The position numbers were made by a program, and so were the translations under genes. Below, in pieces: positions 62,801 through 64,000 of a DNA stretch of 64,000 nt. Source of the DNA: Heliomarina sp018223035. Lineage in GTDB: Bacteria; Pseudomonadota; Alphaproteobacteria; Rhodobacterales; Rhodobacteraceae. The DNA is taken from NCBI GenBank assembly GCA_018223035.1, contig JAAEZD010000008.1:62001-126000 (forward strand), written 5' to 3'. The notes below the pieces were generated by a model. That model was not told the origin of the DNA. It worked only from the letters and a program-made list of their open reading frames with translations, and did no database searches. The stretch's first letter is position 1; every line of letters begins with the position of its first letter.

Positions 62801-63063
62801 CCTCGACGATCCGCCTGCGCCCGGTGATGATGACGATGACGTCGACCGTTCTGGGAGGCGTGCCGCTGATCCTGTCGTCGGGCGCGGGGGCCGAGGCGCG
62901 CGAGGCGCTGGGATGGGTCGTGGTTGGCGGGCTGGGGCTGGCGACGGTGTCGACCCTGTTCCTGACGCCGGTGGCCTACCTGTTGCTGGCCCGGTTCAGC
63001 CAGCCCGGCACGGTCGAGGAACAACGGTTGCAGCGCGAGCTGACCGAGGCCGGGTCGAACTGA
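59896..63063 (+). CDS. RND efflux transporter (HAE1/AcrB-type)
   Basis: 1055-aa inner-membrane pump with 12 predicted helices. Hallmarks are the N-terminal FVRRPILAFVLNALIVIAGL, the proton-relay helix LALVLATGMVVDDAIVVLEN with two adjacent Asp, and IGLVMLIGIMAKNGILIVEF. An unusually acidic 35-residue tail precedes helix 1. The preceding adaptor is its partner. Substrate cannot be predicted; the position next to a catabolic operon does not prove a link. Confidence 0.95.
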   Translation: MSVGGDERLADRDPEEDQPSLAEQAASEAAKPGGIAIFVRRPILAFVLNALIVIAGLAGLFAAEIRELPDVDRPVITVTTMFSGASPETVDQELTGRIEGAVGRVSGVRSISSNSRYGRSRVTLEFADDVDLDVAATDVRDAIGRIVNDLPDNADDPQIVKADANGQPVMRIAVTSNSRAPQDLTLIVTDRIEDELISLPGVADLQIYGDTDAIFRVDIDQLELASRGVTLADLRRALSDVALDVPAGDLKGDSQSINVRTTATVITPEAFEALEIGNDVTIGDIARVTLGPAPNQTIMRANGQSGIGIGVIRQATSNTLEISEAVRARVAALNETLPEDVDIFVTSDDAIFIQGAIDEVIKTLGLAVVIVVAVIFLFLRDWRATLIPTVTLPVALIGTVAALYLVGFSVNVLTLLALVLATGMVVDDAIVVLENIVRHRSAGTGPRAAAVIGTRQVFFAVVTTTATLAAVFIPLSFLPGQAGGLFREFGFTLAMAVMLSSVVALTLAPMMASRLLTRNSDGEGRGPMVWLGNRLAALYGRLLRAALAAPMVVVVIAALFAVTAIFMFGSINQELTPREDRAVVLMSVRTPVGVSLEYTTSKMREIEDSVEPLRQSGEITNVFAITGYGADNQGFMVATLAKWDERTRPQQEIADDIDDAISEIVGVRVFVIQPNSLGIRGAGRGLTFALTGTDYAQLSEIGESMVQSLRDDPRFGRVQLGYETTQPQLFVEIDRGLASDLGIDISGLGAALRAMLDGSAVADVFLGDTSFEVQMLSTSDPINDPGDLENVFVQAADGQMVPMASFVSLEERAVAPELNRESKNRSVEISASLTPELSLGQAMTEVEELGSGLMSPVNRIVPLGEAAALEETSSGLLLTFGFAIAVVLLVLSAQFESFISAIVVMATVPLGLACAIFALIFAGLSLNVYSQIGLVMLIGIMAKNGILIVEFANQLRDDGAELFDAIYDASTIRLRPVMMTMTSTVLGGVPLILSSGAGAEAREALGWVVVGGLGLATVSTLFLTPVAYLLLARFSQPGTVEEQRLQRELTEAGSN

Positions 63064-63243
63064 TCGATTTCTGACGTTTTGCGAGGCGGGGGGTAAAAGC
63101 GTCTATCGGACTGGCTGTTCCTATACGCGGAAAACAACGCTGGGCTGGCCAAGAAGTAGTATCTTCGCACGGGGACTAAAGCCGGATTGCCAAGGACGCT
63201 GCTTCGCTGGCAGGCATCGACATTATTAGTTTGGAGTAACTCG

Positions 63244-63375
63244 ATGCCTTTTGAATTTTCTGAAATTTCCGGTGCCGCCAAAGATCAGAACGCACGGCCT
63301 GAACAGCCACGCGATGACAAAGAACCCAGGACATATGAGGAGTCCCGGCTGAAGCTGCTGCTGATCCTCGAATGA
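63244..63375 (+). CDS. Possible small protein
   Basis: 43-aa polar peptide (MPFEFSEISGAAKDQNARPE, then RTYEESRLKLLLILE) with GGAG 10 bases upstream (63231-63234). Nothing similar is recognised. It may be a remnant connected with the truncated gene that follows. Confidence 0.3.
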   Translation: MPFEFSEISGAAKDQNARPEQPRDDKEPRTYEESRLKLLLILE

Positions 63376-63385
63376 ATGGGCCCGG

Positions 63386-63724
63386 TTGAGGTTTGCCGAT
63401 CACGATGAACTGGCAAATGCTATCGTTCATGGGCTGGTGATGCGCCTGCACGAATTCCGCAATGGATGCGACCTGGCGACTTGGCGCGAGTTGCTAACCG
63501 AAGCACAGCGCCATTCGCTGGGCGAGTATCTTTTGCAAGACTCGTTCCCATGCCGGTCCTTTGACAAGCCGCGCGGATATTCCGGGGGTAGCGTCTTGCT
63601 CAACCTGTTCCTCGGTCGATCCGCGCATCGGGAGAGAAGCCTGCTAGGGCAGGACGCGCAGGCTGATGTGTTCTTTGGCCGGAACCGACACATCGTCTAT
63701 GCCCGGATCACCCGCAAGAGCTGA
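63386..63724 (+). pseudogene. N-terminal fragment of a SAM-methyltransferase-like gene
   Basis: The frame reads ELLTEAQRHSLGEYLLQDSF, then FDKPRGYSGGSVLLNLFLGR, which fits the N-terminal segment (xKPRGYxGDxxxL) of a family of class I SAM-dependent methyltransferases. After residue 112 the frame stops, and the Rossmann core (SAM-binding GxG) is missing. The gene is therefore truncated, probably by recombination at about 63660-63720. The family call rests on a short motif. Confidence 0.5.
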
Positions 63725-63739
63725 GGCATCGGCGTTTCG

Positions 63740-63767
63740 GATCAGGGCTGCGGTTGCGGCCCTGATC
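63740..63767. terminator. Perfect 9-bp stem hairpin
   Basis: GATCAGGGC and GCCCTGATC are separated by 10 bases (63740-63748, 63759-63767). No T-run directly follows the stem. It lies just after the truncated gene and may end transcription from it, possibly together with the A/T palindrome downstream. Confidence 0.45.
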
Positions 63768-63786
63768 GCTCCGATGCGGCGCCACC

Positions 63787-63808
63787 CAAAAAAATTCGAA
63801 TTTTTTTG
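63787..63808. repeat. 22-bp perfect A/T palindrome
   Basis: Seven A, TTCGAA, seven T, flanked by C and G, gives a perfect 22-bp palindrome. It lies 124 bp upstream of the last gene. It could be a bidirectional terminator loop, an operator or an intrinsically bent site. Confidence 0.6.
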
Positions 63809-63931
63809 AACCGTTGCGCCGCGCCGTTCGACCTAGTCACAGAACCTGTCGTGACGCCGTTTGCGGCGATCCATCAAAGCCCGATACCGCGGCGCCGCGT
63901 GCGGCCGGACCCATAAAGGAAAGACAAAACG

Positions 63932-64000
63932 ATGCCCAAGATCGGAACCATCACCTATCCCGATAATCCCTTGGCGCTGCTCAAGGACCGCAACATCGGG
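63932..64000 (+). CDS. Start of an unidentified gene, cut by the window end
   Basis: ATG at 63932, preceded by AAAGGAAAG (63914-63922), opens a frame of 23 codons (MPKIGTITYPDNPLALLKDR) that continues past the window. Too little is visible to name a family. No signal peptide is evident in these residues. Confidence 0.6.
   Translation, partial: MPKIGTITYPDNPLALLKDRNIG

Noticed and set aside
1..64000. CRISPR arrays, rRNA genes and prophage structural genes
   Set aside because: No regularly spaced repeats of 25-40 bp, no rRNA-like sequence and no capsid, portal or terminase motif was found by reading.

Overview
The window looks like a chromosomal segment of a Rhodobacterales (Roseobacter-group) alphaproteobacterium. 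The evidence is GC-rich coding DNA, a SUF operon in the order sufC-sufD-two Yip1-type membrane genes-sufS, a bactofilin, an imelysin/bacterioferritin iron locus, a LuxI-type AHL synthase and a CoxM/XDH-type oxidation cluster. Genus and species cannot be read from the sequence.

Layout. 1-5032: end of a SUF Fe-S assembly operon, with genes overlapping by 1-8 bases. 5134-5210: tRNA-Arg(CCG). 5211-25477: a genomic island of about 20.3 kb in the tRNA 3' end. It is bounded by a 14-bp direct repeat (5197-5210 and 25464-25477), with a P4-type tyrosine integrase next to the right repeat, then an AlpA-type regulator and a translationally coupled operon ending in a RepA/DnaB-like ATPase. Its cargo includes a 1230-aa reverse transcriptase-nitrilase fusion of the DRT1 (UG1) anti-phage type, a zinc-ribbon membrane protein and a 1263-aa unrecognised protein that may be a new defence gene. 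The island is worn: two IS1182-type copies (one a remnant, one frameshifted by a 40-bp palindromic insert), an IS3-family element with a nonsense codon sitting in an IS256 remnant, and three frameshifted genes.

25722-36141 is host chromosome: bactofilin; a leftward iron operon (imelysin, 97-aa ORF, Bfd, Bfr, di-haem oxidoreductase, second imelysin, DUF1513); an AHL synthase without a LuxR partner in view; a membrane histidine kinase; and a REC protein with a degenerate GGDEF-like domain.

36560-46104 is the most intriguing host region: a rightward cluster of a Hanks-type kinase, an FHA protein with a long acidic linker, a PP2C phosphatase, three different P-loop GTPases (one dynamin-like), and two small unrecognised proteins. 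Kinase, phosphatase and FHA make a phospho-switch like the one that controls type VI secretion, but here it is joined to GTPases and no secretion genes are visible.

46101-58578 is a catabolic region: HyuA/HyuB hydantoinase or oxoprolinase genes, a membrane protein, a MarR regulator divergent from an operon of XDH FAD subunit, a fused Fe-S/molybdopterin XDH, a 6-hydroxynicotinate-reductase-like protein, UPF0280 and DUF1185. This suggests oxidation, reduction and ring opening of an N-heterocycle. 58734-63063 encodes an RND efflux adaptor and pump. The window ends with a truncated methyltransferase-like gene, two palindromes and the first 23 codons of an unidentified gene.
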